Source: Chamaecyparis obtusa
Taxonomy: Eukaryota; Streptophyta; Pinopsida; Cupressales; Cupressaceae
Direction: 5' to 3'
Length of the DNA: 64,000 nt
Assembly: GCA_027943335.1 (NCBI GenBank)
Contig: BSBK01005136.1
Coordinates: 692,501 to 756,500 of the forward strand
The notes beneath the pieces are model-generated. The model saw only the letters and a program-made list of their open reading frames with translations, searched no databases and was not told where the DNA came from. The position numbers and the translations under genes were made by a program. Of this stretch, positions 1 to 11,145 are shown one piece after another (the stretch's first letter is position 1; each line of letters begins with the position of its first letter).

Positions 1-1334
1 AACCTATTAATAAAAAATTAAGAAAGCTGCATCCACATGTTGCACTCTTGGTAAAAGCTAAATTAGAGAAGCTACTAAAATCTGGATTCATCTGTGTTAC
101 TGATTATGCTAAATGGATCTCTAATATTGTACCTATATCAAAACCAAACAAATCAATAAGAGTATGCATAGATTTTAGAGATGTAAACAAAGCATGTCCT
201 AAGGATGATTTTCCATTACCTAATATTGATATGATAGTGGACATGATTGCAGGATTTTGGATGTATTCTTTAATGGATGGTTTCTCTAAATATAATCAAA
301 TAAAAATTGCTCTAGAAGATTGAAAGAAAACTTCTTTCACATGTGCATGGGGTATCTTCAATTGGAATGTCATGCCATTTGGGATTAAGAATGGTGGTGC
401 TACATATTAGAGAGCTATGACATCTATTTTTCATGACATGATGCATCAAACTATGGAGGATTATGTTGATGATACTTTAGAAAAATCTATGATTAGAGCT
501 GAACATATAAATGACTTGAGCAAGATACTAGACAAAATGGAAAAATTTAGTCTCAGACTAAACCCTAAGAAGTGTGTTTTTGGTGTCACTTTTGGAAAGC
601 TTTTAGTCTACATTGTTTCAAAGAAAGGAATCAAAGTTGATCTAGAAAAAGTTAAATCTATCATGGAGATGCAACCTCCAAAGAATATTAGTCAAATGAG
701 AACATTACAAGGGAGATTTAAATCTATTAGATGCTTCATATCTCAGTTAGCTAACATATCACAACCTTTGACAAGAACATTACATAAAGGTGTGACCTTT
801 GCATGGAATGAAGAATGTGAATTTTTTTTTAATCATATGAAGCAATATCTATCAAATCCTCCTATTTTGATGCTTCCTATTCAAGGGAAGACATTGATCT
901 TATATTTCTCCATGACGAAAACATCACTAGGGGCATTGCTAGCACAACATGATGAGAATAAGAAAGAAAGAGCTATATGCTATATTAGTAGAACATTGGT
1001 TGTGTATGAAAAGAACTATTCAATGATTGAGAAAGCTTGTCTAGCTATGATTTTTGCATCATATAAATTGAGACATTATATGTTGGCATGTACAACACAT
1101 TTGGTAGCTAAGATTGATCCACTAAAGTACCTACTAAGAAAAGCTACCCTCACAGGTAGATTAGCCAAATGGGCCATGCTCTTAAGTGAATTTGACATTG
1201 AATATGTTGAAAGAAAAGATAATAAAGGTCAAGTTATTTCTAAGAAATTAGCAGATGCACCTATGTTTGATGATACACTAATGAAAATGGAATTCCCATA
1301 TTCCTCTATCATGAATCTTTTTTCTAGAGAATGA
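1..1334 (+). pseudogene. pol: Tat0 pol: reverse transcriptase and degenerate gypsy RNase H
   Basis: Ty3/gypsy reverse transcriptase copying element RNA into cDNA, cut by the left window edge. The fingers/palm block (VCIDFRDVNKACPKDDFPLP) lies at 160-225 and the catalytic box YVDD at 462-473. Stops at 321-323 and 408-410 break the frame; the second replaces the Gln of the conserved ATFQR motif by TAG. The following gypsy RNase H (about 830-1250) has LYFSMTKTSLGALLAQ where an active enzyme has a D-A-S core, so the first catalytic Asp is missing although the Glu (SMIEKACLAM) remains. This erosion of the resident RNase H is known for Tat elements, which carry a second one. Confident as Tat-type pol; clearly non-functional. 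Confidence 0.93.
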
Positions 1335-1725
1335 CAATTATTTTGTGACAGTTCCTATACATAGAATGGATCTAGAGTAGGCATATTATTAATAACTCCT
1401 CAAGGATACTCGATCCCAAAAGAATTTCGAATCAAGTTTCCTTGCAAAAACAATATTGTTGAATATGAAGCCCTTCTTAATGGCATTGAAATAGCAATTG
1501 AGTCAAGAGTAACAAAATTACACATTCATGGAGACTCACAACTTGTAATCCATCAAGTCAATGATGTGTACCAGATGAAAGATGAAAATCTCATTCCATA
1601 CAAAGTAATGGTAGATGATCTAAAGAAATATGTCATATCTATCACATTTAAGAAAATATCTAGAATAGAGAATAGGGTTGTTGATGCAATGGCAATGCTA
1701 TCTACTTTATTATAGCAGCCTGAAC
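1335..1725 (+). pseudogene. Tat0 second (archaeal-type) RNase H, downstream of RT
   Basis: Second RNase H domain placed between the gypsy RNase H and integrase, the arrangement described for Tat-group elements. Four acidic positions can be read: Asp in FCDSSYT near 1345, Glu in NNIVEYEALL near 1455, Asp in IHGDSQLVIHQV near 1530, and Asp in NRVVDAMAML near 1680. The reading frame continues from RT after a stop at 1332-1334 and has another TAG near 1377. All four catalytic residues are kept, in contrast to the upstream RNase H. This copy is the internal comparison for P1 and M2, where the same domain lies before RT. Confidence 0.85.
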
Positions 1726-3083
1726 ATGAGCTACACTATGAGTTCCTAGTGGAAGCACTATCTTATCCTGCATATGATTCCCCTAAAACCCACATGATTT
1801 TCACTATTGTAGGTCATGATTCATCCTGCTATCAAAACCTATTCTCCTATCTCAAAGATGAAATCATTCTTGATACCTTTAACTGTCATGAAAAATGATA
1901 CCTTATCCGCAATGCCTCCCGATATGTCATCATTGGTAATGATCTGTACAAATGAGGTCTAGATGGTATGCTACTTAGATTTTTAGAACAAGAAGAGTCT
2001 CAACATGCATTGGAAGAATTCCATGAAGGTATTTGTGTATCACACTCGAACAGTCTAACACTAGCTCAAAAACTTATTAGGGCTAGGTACTATTGGCCTA
2101 AAATGGAGAAAGATGTAATCAAGTTTTCTAAGAATTGTCAAAAGTGTCAGATACATGGAAACCTAATTCATGCTCCAAGGAGAGATCTAATTCCCTTCAC
2201 TACACAATGCACTTTTCAGCAATGGGCATTTGATCTTATAGGATCCATACATCCTCATTCATCTAGTGGACATACCCATATTATTACAGCTACACACTAT
2301 TTGACAAAATGGGTAGAAGCAGTCCCTATGACACAAGCAACTAGAAAACAAATATCTATGTTCATTCTAAATTACATCATATGTCGATATGGTATTCCAC
2401 ATTCTATAGTCACAGATAATGGTGGACAATTCAACAATAGAGAATTAGATGATCTATGTGGTAAATTCAAGATTACACAATATTGGTCATCTATCTACTA
2501 TCCTCAAGGGAATGGAAAAGCAGAGGCTTCTAATAAGAATTTATTGAAAATATTACACTGTACAGTTAATAAAATAGGAAGAGACCGACATCTCATGATC
2601 AATCCAGCTATCTGAGCTTACAAAACAAGTAACAAAATGCCCACTGGGGCTACACCTTTCACTTTAGTTCATGGGTCTGAAGTAGTATTGCCTATTGAGG
2701 TTGAAACCCCATCACTAAGAATCATAATGCATGGTCCAGTAACTGATGATGACTATAGAGTGTCTAGGTTGCAAGAACTTGAACTACTAGATGAGCACAG
2801 ACAAGAAGCATATGATCATCTCAAACTGCATCTAAAAAGAATGTCTAGAGGCTACAACAAGAAAGTTAAACATAGAGAATTTCAGGTTGGGGATCTAGCC
2901 TTGAGAGAGAATCCTAAAAATTAATCACATCAAGAATGCAAGGGGAATTTTGAACCCAACTAGCTGGGTCCCTTTGTTATCACTACTACTTTTGGCTCTA
3001 GAGCCTATCAAATCTCAATGAATGAAGGAGAACATCTCTGAGAACCAATCAGCATTCTCCATCTGAAGAAATTCTATGCCTAA
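1726..3083 (+). pseudogene. pol: Tat0 integrase
   Basis: Retroviral-type integrase. The zinc-binding region runs from EEFHEGICVSHS near 2010 to CQKCQ near 2135. The DDE core is complete: Asp in AFDLIGS near 2230, Asp in VTDNGGQF near 2415, and Glu in NGKAEASNK near 2520. The C-terminal part continues after a stop at 2613-2615 (ATPFTLVHGSEVVLP near 2645) and through further stops to LGPFVITTTFGSRAYQIS (about 2965-3017) and HLKKFYA, ending at the stop at 3081-3083. This tail is the usual Tat integrase end. At least four stops interrupt it, so it is a pseudogene. Confidence 0.9.
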
Positions 3084-3843
3084 CACATTTAGTGTATGGT
3101 AAAATATCCTAAAAAAATCTTAAAAATCTGATAAAAAAAGTCCTAAAAAAATGAACATCTTGGTGAAAACCTAGCAATGGGTGCCTTGATGATTCACAAA
3201 AAAATAAAAAAATATCAAAACTGCAAAAAAAATAAAAATGAGAAATATTAAAAAAATTGGAAAAATGAAAAATACAAAAAAATGAGAAAAAGAAAAAGTG
3301 CCTTGGTGAAAATTTGGAAATAGGCGCCTTGGTAGCAAAAATAGAATCTCTACCAAGATGGTGAAAACCCAGCAAACAGGTGCCACTTGTTCAAAATGCT
3401 CCATCTATCAGTGCAATCTTGGTCTTTCCCATCTTTTAGTCCTACTTTAGTTTGTGCATATCTCTTGGTTTGTTTTTGCATTCCCATTTTCAATAAAGTC
3501 ATTTTGTACACCAATCAGACAAAAATGTATGTATCCTATCAATTCTTAACACTTGGGGGAAATCAATATCATATCCTATGGTCTCTAGTATACCTTAGAT
3601 GAGTCATATCCAGTCAAGGTCCTTTGAAGCTTTATCTGAGTTAGTTTGTCTGTCTCCTCTCCAAAAAGGATTTTGCATCTAAAACAACACAATCAAACAA
3701 CAAATTGAAAACAATCTATGCTTTTTACATGATTTTATCTCCTTGTAAGCTTACTAATTCACATTGAAATTTTTGCATATTGTGCCCTTCGAGCTCTTCG
3801 ATGATGTCCTTCAAAAGATTTAGAGAGTGATGACTAGGGGCAT
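3084..3843 (+). other. Tat0 3' untranslated region
   Basis: Non-coding A-rich stretch between pol and the putative 3' LTR. It contains three spaced copies of a motif of the form TTGGTGAAAACC-N-GCAA-N-GGTGCC, near 3160-3185, 3303-3328 and 3358-3383. A G-rich segment (ACTTGGGGGAAATC near 3549) and another (GATGACTAGGGGCATA near 3830) are candidates for the polypurine tract. Reading frames seen here on the minus strand are products of low-complexity sequence and are not genes. Confidence 0.6.
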
Positions 3844-5690
3844 AATCTTTTCTTTGTCTTCTGCTTGTATGTGAAAATCTAACAACTTTGGAAATTCTAG
3901 ATTGAAATGGTGTCTGTCTATAAGAGCCTCTATCTCGAATTGGATGGCCATGTGTACCTCAACCATTGATACCTAGAGAATTCAAGGAAGCTAGATCTAA
4001 CTATTGTCTTTTTGAGTAAGCTCTTTCTCCTACTATGAAACACGATCTTGCCTAAGGATGTGAACAATAAAGGGTCACTACGGGTAATTCAAATTGGATT
4101 TAGAATGGTCTCTTGACTACTTGATGTGTTTATTACACAAGGCGTATTCAGGTCATCATGAAATTTATGTTCTGATGCTTATACAAATCGCTATATCAAA
4201 ATGGACATAATATTCAGGTCATCCTGGTGTTTGTGCCTTGGTGCTTATATCTAATCTAACATTCCAAAAATAAAATTGATATTAATATGTCCATGGTTTC
4301 CTAACCAGTGGGTGTTATATTTATTCCTACACATACAAATCGATATTCATATGTCTATGGTTTCATAACTAGTGGGCATTGTACTGATTTATCCAGTTAC
4401 CTAAAAGTTCAATGATGACAACAAATCGATACATGATCAATGACTAGGTCCTAGGTTCATTGACCTCCTATATCAACAATTTGAACAAAATGGACATCAA
4501 AGTCCTAACCTAAGGCACATCTACACATTATCAAATTTAATTGATTCTCCTAAATTATGCATTGGGGAATATTCTTAGAAATATTCCTAATTTATTATAA
4601 TTATTCTTAATTTAATAATTATTTGGTGACCAATCTAATTTATCCTAAAGTTTGATTAATTGAATATTCTGAATATTTACTTAATCAGATTTAATACTAC
4701 CACTTAATTATTTAATTAAATTTAATTCTATTTATTCCTAATTGTATTATTTAATTTTGACAATAAATCTAAAATCTCGTTAGTAATTCTTATTTAATTA
4801 ATTAAAGTCAGTTATCAATATTTAATAATATAGTTTTTTAATAAAGTTTGATTTAACAATTGATTAACCCATAAATCAATTGTTTTAATTTTAAAATCAA
4901 TTAAGTTGAGAATAAATCACTTTATTTTTAATTAATTTATAATTAAATCATGCACAATCAGAAAAGTAGGCAACTAGAAATTAACAATCAATTTTAAAAT
5001 TGAAACTCAACATCTGATGATGAGTTGAAATTTGATCTAAACTCTATTTTTAGTTAAACACTGCTTTTGTATGATTTTTGTGAGTTAATTATCTCTGATT
5101 TCTTGATAACTCAAAAATCAACCTGAGTTTATCAAGAGTGATTTATGGATTTTCTCCTACATCCTCAAACACCTAGATTTCTATAAAATCAAGGCTCATC
5201 TCTTCATAATTATCAACACTCAAATTTGCACAATTACTCTGGTGAATTAACAATTGAAGGATTGAGCACTTACAATAGGCAATTTGTGAGATCTTTCATT
5301 GTTGGTCATAGTTGCATAGTTCCATATCATAGCTTTACATTCATATTCATTCATATCATTCTTAGATTAAATCTACATTAAATCTCACTTTAATTCATTT
5401 AGCTTAGATTCATATAGTTTATCATTCTTATTACACAGAAAATACAAAAATCTAGATTAATTTGCATTCATATTTCATTGCTTTCATCATTTTAAATCCT
5501 TTGTTTAGATGTTTCATTGTCACTGATCTCAATTTCAATTTGAGAACATCAAACTCGCACCTAGTAGAAGGTAGTAAATCACCTAGTTAGCATAGTTTCA
5601 ATTACTTGTAGATTTTGGTTTTTGCTAACCTCTAATGTTTTACTAAAGTGTTGTGTCTACAGCTAGGTACTAACATGGCTGATTTTTTTT
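3844..5690 (+). repeat. Putative Tat0 3' LTR (AT-rich)
   Basis: Very AT-rich, gene-free sequence after the candidate polypurine tract. It ends near CTAGGTACTAACA (to 5675), a plausible LTR 3' end, shortly before M-family sequence starts at about 5691. No second copy lies in the window, so neither edge could be confirmed by comparison. The assignment rests on position only. Confidence 0.4.
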
Positions 5691-5691
5691 T

Positions 5692-8007
5692 AACCTAATT
5701 AGACTTTCCCTTAAATAATCTGGAAGTGGTACTAACTGACCCAATCTTCTCAAACACTTCTGTAACCACCTCCAGGATATTAGGCCTATGAGGCTGTAGG
5801 GCATCAAGCTTCTCAAAAAGTGGGCTTCTCCCAGACCATACTTTGTAGAGTGGCTCTAAAGTAGCCAGTGCTTCGTTCACCTTTTCATTGTCCTTAGGCA
5901 ATGTGCTCAGTGACTGATGGACATAGTTTATTTTTTCTTTAATCATGTCAAACCTATGAGTAACAATACCTATCATTATTTTCAAGGAGGCATCAAGCTT
6001 GATCTTCTCCAAATCATGGAAGGCTCATCATGAGTTTCTGGTATCTGTTCAATAGTAATTTCAATTTGTGGTGTAGGAAGAGGGACTACCTTTAAGGCTT
6101 CCTCAAGCTTAACCTTCAATTCTACCAACTCATATTCCAACTGCTTGATCTTTATTAGTTTCAGATCTCTATCTTTGGCCACCCTGGTTGAACTCCAAAA
6201 TAAGTTTGCATATCTTTCAGACAATTGAGTTGTCTTTGCTTCATTCAGGTTAGCAAAATGAGTCACTACCTTGGAGACCTCAAGATCAGTTCTATTCTGT
6301 AGAGTCCATATGATTTTATCTCCTTCCATCTGATCCTCTATACTTACTAGAGATGGCTTTTGAGTCCTTGGGGCTATAGACCACATTGCAACAGCCTCGG
6401 ACTTAGGGTCATAGCCACTTCCTCTTATCATATAACCAATATGAACTTCATAAGATAAAATACCCTATGGTTTCTTTCTTATTTGATCAATGATAAATGT
6501 AGAGGTCAAATCCCATTCTGGAGTCAGAAACATTCCACTTGATCTAACCATTTCTCTAGCTTCTTCTATAGTTATAGCCTTCAGGCTAGGATCATAAGAA
6601 GCTAGAGCCCTCAAATTTTCTTCACTTGGCTTCATTCCTTTAGGCACAGCCTTAGCTACTTGTTGTTTCTTTCTCCAGATAAGAAAGTTCTTGAATTCAT
6701 CACTCTTGATGAACTGGTCATCACTTAAAAAATCCTCTTGATACACCTGTCTCACATCCTGTCCTAACCACAAGGATTGTTCCTCATTTCCTTTATTAGT
6801 GACCACCATCTTGGTGGCTCTTATTGTTTTTCTCAATTGGTGATGGTATGCCCTATCACCTAGTACAAAGTAGATGCTCTATCAATCACCTTTTTCTATT
6901 TTTTCTGCTTGGAAGGTTCTCCCATTTCAAGCCTATGTTTCTTCAATGGTGGCTCTAGAAGGCTTTCTACCTCTAGTTGGTTTTTAGTAAGATCAATAAC
7001 TAGTGAATTCCCAGCATATGGTGGGCTATTTCCCTCTTGAGATTCATTAGAGAATTCCTCATAATCAAAGGATGAATAACTCTTCTTTTTCTTTGTCTGC
7101 TTCTACTCAACTAGTCCTTCCAATTAATTTGATAGAGTGTCATGCATCTCTATCAGTTTTTCAATCCTTTTCTTGTAGGGAAGGTTAGGTAAGAAGCCTT
7201 CAAAAGGAATTTGGGCCCCTTTCTATTGGGCTTGTAAATCCATTAGGTTAAATTACATGTTCCATCTCTTAGTAATTTCATCATTGGACCCAAAACATTT
7301 TTGATCACATCATCCTCATCTGGGCCCTCATGCTCCCTATTGAAAATAATGCCAGGAATTAGTATCATTCTTGCAGTCTTAGTGAAATCCTCAAGATCCG
7401 CATGTCTACAAATAATAGATACCATCATGAAATGATCTAGCTAGGTGCTAGTTTATGGGAAAGCACTCTTACCAATCAGGAAGTTACCAATTCTGAACTA
7501 CCTAGGTGTGAAATTAACTTTCCTATGAGGGGCCAAGAGTTCTCTGTCTATCCACATCAACTGTCAAATGAATTCCAAAGAGGAAACTCTTGGTTGCACA
7601 AATTTTGGTAACAAATGTGGTGGTTGGGGGCAACCATAAACTCTTATAATTGTAGAATTTTCCCCATAGTAGAAATCATGCCAATTATGGTTTCCCTCCC
7701 ATTTATCCTCCAACTGTATGCATCTTAGGAGTTTAAGAACCCTTGTTGGTAACCTTGAAACATTCATGCCCAACAATCTCAGGATGGGATAAACAATGAA
7801 ATTCTAGAAAACACAATAGTCACACTCATTTAAATTATAATTCCACACCCTTAACCATAGTTGCACTAGATTATGCTGGTCTTGGAAGGTGAATCTTGGT
7901 TTTAGCATATTCAAATCAAAACTATTGATGTTGAAAAATGGAATCAAATGCATCAACATAGATTAATGCAAGAACTTGGTGGGCCTCTTGCTTTTCTTGA
8001 TAGACAT
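5692..8007 (-). pseudogene. LTR-encoded ORF, M1 left copy, middle and C-terminal part
   Basis: Continuation of the unrecognised LTR reading frame whose N-terminal part is at 21537-22309. In order along the minus strand: a block with NHNWHDFYYGENSTIIRVY (about 7630-7690), QPPHLLPKFV, HRKVNFTPRQFRIGNFLIGK, and a serine/acidic stretch (about 7020-7100). Then come DPSLKAITIEEAREMVRSSG (about 6540-6600), YDPKSEAVAMWS (about 6390-6420), a coiled-coil-like segment rich in K, L and E (6100-6190), and a C-terminal part cut at about 5692. Frame is kept over long blocks (6465-6836, 5982-6431) but stops and shifts separate them. The same frame appears in three other LTR copies. Function unknown. Confidence 0.75.
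8003..8007. repeat. Target site duplication of P1, left copy (GACAT)
   Basis: GACAT directly precedes the P1 5' LTR (TGTTAG). It is repeated directly after the 3' LTR at 21537-21541. Five bases is the usual length for Ty3/gypsy integrases. The agreement extends to ATAGACAT if three LTR-terminal bases are included. Confidence 0.85.
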
Positions 8008-8467
8008 TGTTAGTCCATTTTCCAGTCATTGCAAATCTTGTGAAATTGACCTGTTCCTTGCAATGTTTTTGTTAAGTGTCCTACCCTGTGCTCTTTTATG
8101 TGTGACCTTGCTTTAGTCCAAGTCACATTTGTTGAATGATAAAACCCAGAAAGATATTCAAATTCTAAGGTCTGCAGGAAGCATTTTTAAAATCTGCCAC
8201 AATGTCGAAAACCCACAATGTTTTAGAAAGTCCATGATGTTTTCGATCTTTTACTGATAGCCTGCATTTTTTTTGACCCATTTGTCTTCTAGATTTGTGT
8301 GCTTATCTGTTGACATGTCAAAAACTTTGTGTGTTTTTTATCCTTTTTCATCGAAAACATTGTGTTTTCGACTTCGCACTAGTTCCTTGTTTGCTGGTGT
8401 TCCCTCAACTGTGCAAGTCTGACATGGATGGTGGGTCTGGGCTCTTCCTGATTGGCTATTGCAAGGC

Positions 8468-8934
8468 CACATGTCAGACTTTTCTAACATGTGATCATGC
8501 GACCGCTTGCCACCTGGCCATGTGGGTCCCAATTTCTATTCAGCTACCTGGCGGTTTACTTTGCTTTAGTGTGCAAGTGCGACGATGGGGGGACATATGG
8601 CATATTCTTTTTGGCTGTCACATAGCCGCATGTCAAACTTTTTTGACATGCGATCATATGACTGCTTGCCATTTGTCTATGTGGGGCCTGTTGGTGGTTG
8701 CTATTTGGTGGTCTGAGGTGATGATGTGGCAGCCTATAATTGGCTATTACATGACTGCATAGCCTAGTTTTTGGCTATGCAATCATGCAACCACTTGTCA
8801 TGTGTCCCTGGGGCCCGGTAGCAGGTGATGGGGCATCTTCCAAGTGTGGTGGTGGTGTTATCTTCATGTGGTGGTGGCTACGGTAGTGGTCTATGGGTGG
8901 TCAGATGTTCGCATAACCCATTTCTAGGCTATGT
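8468..8934 (+). repeat. Four hairpin modules in P1 5' LTR
   Basis: Four spaced modules each have an inverted repeat followed by a conserved GATCATG-like tail. Stems are CACATGT/ACATGTG (8468-8493), GCATGTCAAA/TTTGACATGC (8628-8651, perfect 10 bp), GCATAGCC/GGCTATGC (within 8746-8791) and GCATA-CC/GGCTATG (8911-8934). The stem sequence differs between modules but pairing is kept. Equivalent modules occur in the 3' LTR. Confidence 0.75.
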
Positions 8935-9689
8935 GATCATGTAATAGGATGTCATGCGTCCTTGTGGCCCATTGGTGGAAAGGGGTGTGGTCCTGGTAGC
9001 AGGTGGTGATGAGGCTTGTCTGGTGGGCCCATTTGCTTTTGTTGTGGAGGTATGTGTTCTTCAGTGGGTCCTATATTCTAGGTAGTTCTTATGTGCCATA
9101 GTGATTTGAGTTGGTGGGTTTTCATTCATCCATGTGTTGATGAGGAGGTTTATGTCAGAAGGGCCTATAGTGAAAGACTTTTGATCAATGATCAGTGTAT
9201 AATCTCAAGGAATATTCTTAGCCTTTGAGATCATGTGCCATCTGTCGACTTGATTCCATCTTGCTAGGTTTTCTATTGTTTGCAATGGGTCCGGTGTGAC
9301 ATGTCTGCGCAGGTGGAGGTTTCTTATTTGTTGACCTAGATGTGCTCAGAGGTGGGGTCATTGTTAGAAGGGTTTGTGACAACGATGGATCCTACGACCA
9401 ACATAAGTTTGCATGGGATTTGTAAGAGCCATGTGATCTTACACCAGCCATTCATTTCAAAGGCTTATGGTAAGTGGGTCCTGTGTCAGTATGACTGGGC
9501 ATGGATCAGTGAATGACGAGGTCACATGTGGCTTCATGCAGGCCCAGTTGGAGTCTAGTGTTAGGTGGTCCAAATAAAAAGGTGGCAGTGCTGATAAGAT
9601 GTAGTCTTGTCACACATTTGTGAGAAGATTCGGCGATGGCGTGAAAGGTTGTTGGGAAGTTGCTAAGTGTTTAGCGAAGGCATGAAATG

Positions 9690-9731
9690 TTTAGTGAATT
9701 GGCAAAGGTCCTTTGTTGCCAATTCACTAAG
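9690..9731 (+). repeat. Inverted repeat in P1 5' LTR
   Basis: TTAGTGAATTGGCAA pairs with TTGCCAATTCACTAA across a short AGG/CCTTTG centre. The 3' LTR has the corresponding but less perfect structure near 20172-20213. The half-sites resemble the AGTGAA/AGCGAA modules that fill part of the M-family LTRs. Confidence 0.7.
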
Positions 9732-11057
9732 TCTGGTAAGGCCACTTTTAAAGGAAGATCTTAAAGCCACAAAGGAGGTTTGATCGAATCGCTATGTTTT
9801 AAAGCTAGTCTTAGTTTGAACATGGGCCATTGTTCTCTGCAGGCACCAAGGATTTAGCCGTTGTGGTTCAAATTCAAATTTTTTTGAGAACTTCCAATGA
9901 CTAGAAAGTACCAAATTTATGGAATTCATTGCAGAGTATACCCTCTTTGAATGAGAAGTGACTAGTTTTCTATTTATGGTGTGGTCCAGGGTGTGGTTGG
10001 ATTGTTTGCAAAGGTTGTACCATTACAGTTGTGTGCTCAAGGCATGTTTTAGGGTGTCCTTTTGAGCCTAGTTTTATGATCCCTTGTACTTGCAGAGAAG
10101 ATTTTCATGATTGTGGATCAGTTTTGGTTTCTTCTTTCCTAATTTTGATGTGTTTCCCACCCCTATAATAACTTTTAGACCATTTCCAGTAGGTTGGGTG
10201 GTTGAGACCTTAACCCTAGCTATCTGAAGCTTGTTCCATCTGATCTTGAGGATCCCAAGGTAGCTAGTGGTATAAGTTATAGAATCTTTGATTTTGCAAG
10301 GGTTCCAAAACATTGTTGTCTTTGGTCCCTAGTTTTTGACTGTAATATATTGATAGAGGTCTGATTTGGTGTCTTTTTTCTCATCTTGGTGTCATGCCAA
10401 TTGAATGTTGATCCTGATTGAGTTAAGGAAAACATTCTTGAATCCTAATCTTGTATCTTGTGTATGTCTTCTTTCTTGTCTCTAAGCTCATATATGTTAA
10501 TGTCACAAAGTGTGTTAATGTATGGTAAACAAAGAGTATTTTGAATTCATCTTTGAGTTTCTAACAAAGTTAGGATTAAAGCCTTCTAGGTGAATTCAGT
10601 GAGTTTGTAGCCAGGTATAGAATTTGATGTCCTTGTGCTTGAGGGAAAGGGGTAATAGGCAAAGCACTTACCTCAAATTCCATTGTGTTTGATTTGAGGT
10701 ATTCAGTTGAGGTATACAATCAGGTGACTCTAAGCCCTAGGATAAGGCACTCATCCTTTCTCTTTAGGTATGCATGGTTAACAACTACAAACACAAACAC
10801 TCATTTGATAAACCTTTTATAGACTTGTGTTGAGCATTGTATAAATCATTTTGAGACTCCTTTGAAGAAGTGAGTCAAGGATACACCCACCCAAGAACTA
10901 AAGCTCAAAGTGTAGAAGGATCTTATGATCCTTGTTAGTTGGCCCTCTTCCTTGTGGACTTTGGAGTGGTGATAGAGTTAGAGTTTTATTTAAATTATCC
11001 ATCAAAGTGTAAATCTACAAGTTGAAGATCAAAGGGAATAATCCACAATGAACAAAA

Positions 11058-11075
11058 TTGTGACTCTGCTGGGGA
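11058..11075 (+). promoter_or_regulatory. P1 primer binding site (tRNA-Arg type)
   Basis: TTGTGACTCTGCTGGGGA four bases after the 5' LTR. The 3' end of plant tRNA-Arg(ACG) predicts TGGCGACTCCACTGGGGA, which this matches apart from transitions and one other change. M2 has the same site. The tRNA assignment uses recalled tRNA sequence and should be checked by alignment. Confidence 0.75.
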
Positions 11076-11107
11076 CAACTATGAAGATATGCATTTGTTA
11101 AGAGTCA

Positions 11108-11125
11108 GTGATTCTACTGGGGAGA
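11108..11125 (+). repeat. Second primer-site-like sequence in P1 leader
   Basis: GTGATTCTACTGGGGAGA lies about 50 bp downstream of the primer site. It matches the tRNA-Arg-complementary consensus about as well as the first copy. It may be a duplicated primer site or a remnant of a boundary shift. Confidence 0.5.
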
Positions 11126-11145
11126 ATCTAGAGAGAAAGGTATAA

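Larger units (their letters stand above)
5691..8007 (-). repeat. M1 left LTR, outer part (split by P1)
   Basis: Left LTR of minus-strand element M1, truncated at about 5691 where it abuts Tat0-derived sequence. The terminal 1.4 kb present in M2 (38677-40100) is missing. It is interrupted at 8007 by insertion of P1 and resumes at 21537: the sequence across the break lines up with the uninterrupted right LTR of M1 around 29220-29290. Nearly all of this part is the LTR reading frame described separately. Confidence 0.85.
8008..11054 (+). repeat. P1 5' LTR (3,047 bp)
   Basis: Starts TGTTAGTCC and ends CCACAATGAACA just before the primer site. It aligns with 18472-21536 throughout, with 18 bp net length difference from a GTGG-rich stretch near 8850/19320. 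It carries a series of four hairpin-forming modules (8468-8493, 8628-8651, 8746-8791, 8911-8934) and a further inverted repeat at 9690-9731. A 155-codon frame at 8295-8762 overlaps the hairpins and is interrupted in the other LTR, so it is not called as a gene. No other coding content is seen. Confidence 0.92.

Noticed and set aside
3109..3404. Overlapping minus-strand frames of 77-88 codons rich in Phe
   Set aside because: They translate an A-rich 3' UTR in antisense; composition explains the lack of stops.
8295..8762. 155-codon open frame in the P1 5' LTR, possible small gene
   Set aside because: The frame runs through the hairpin modules and is broken in the 3' LTR copy (18790-19008). Amino-acid similarity follows from the repeats. 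No domain visible.
8468..8934. Spaced hairpin repeats as a CRISPR-like array
   Set aside because: Repeats are degenerate, spacing is irregular, the context is an LTR of a plant retrotransposon and no cas genes exist.
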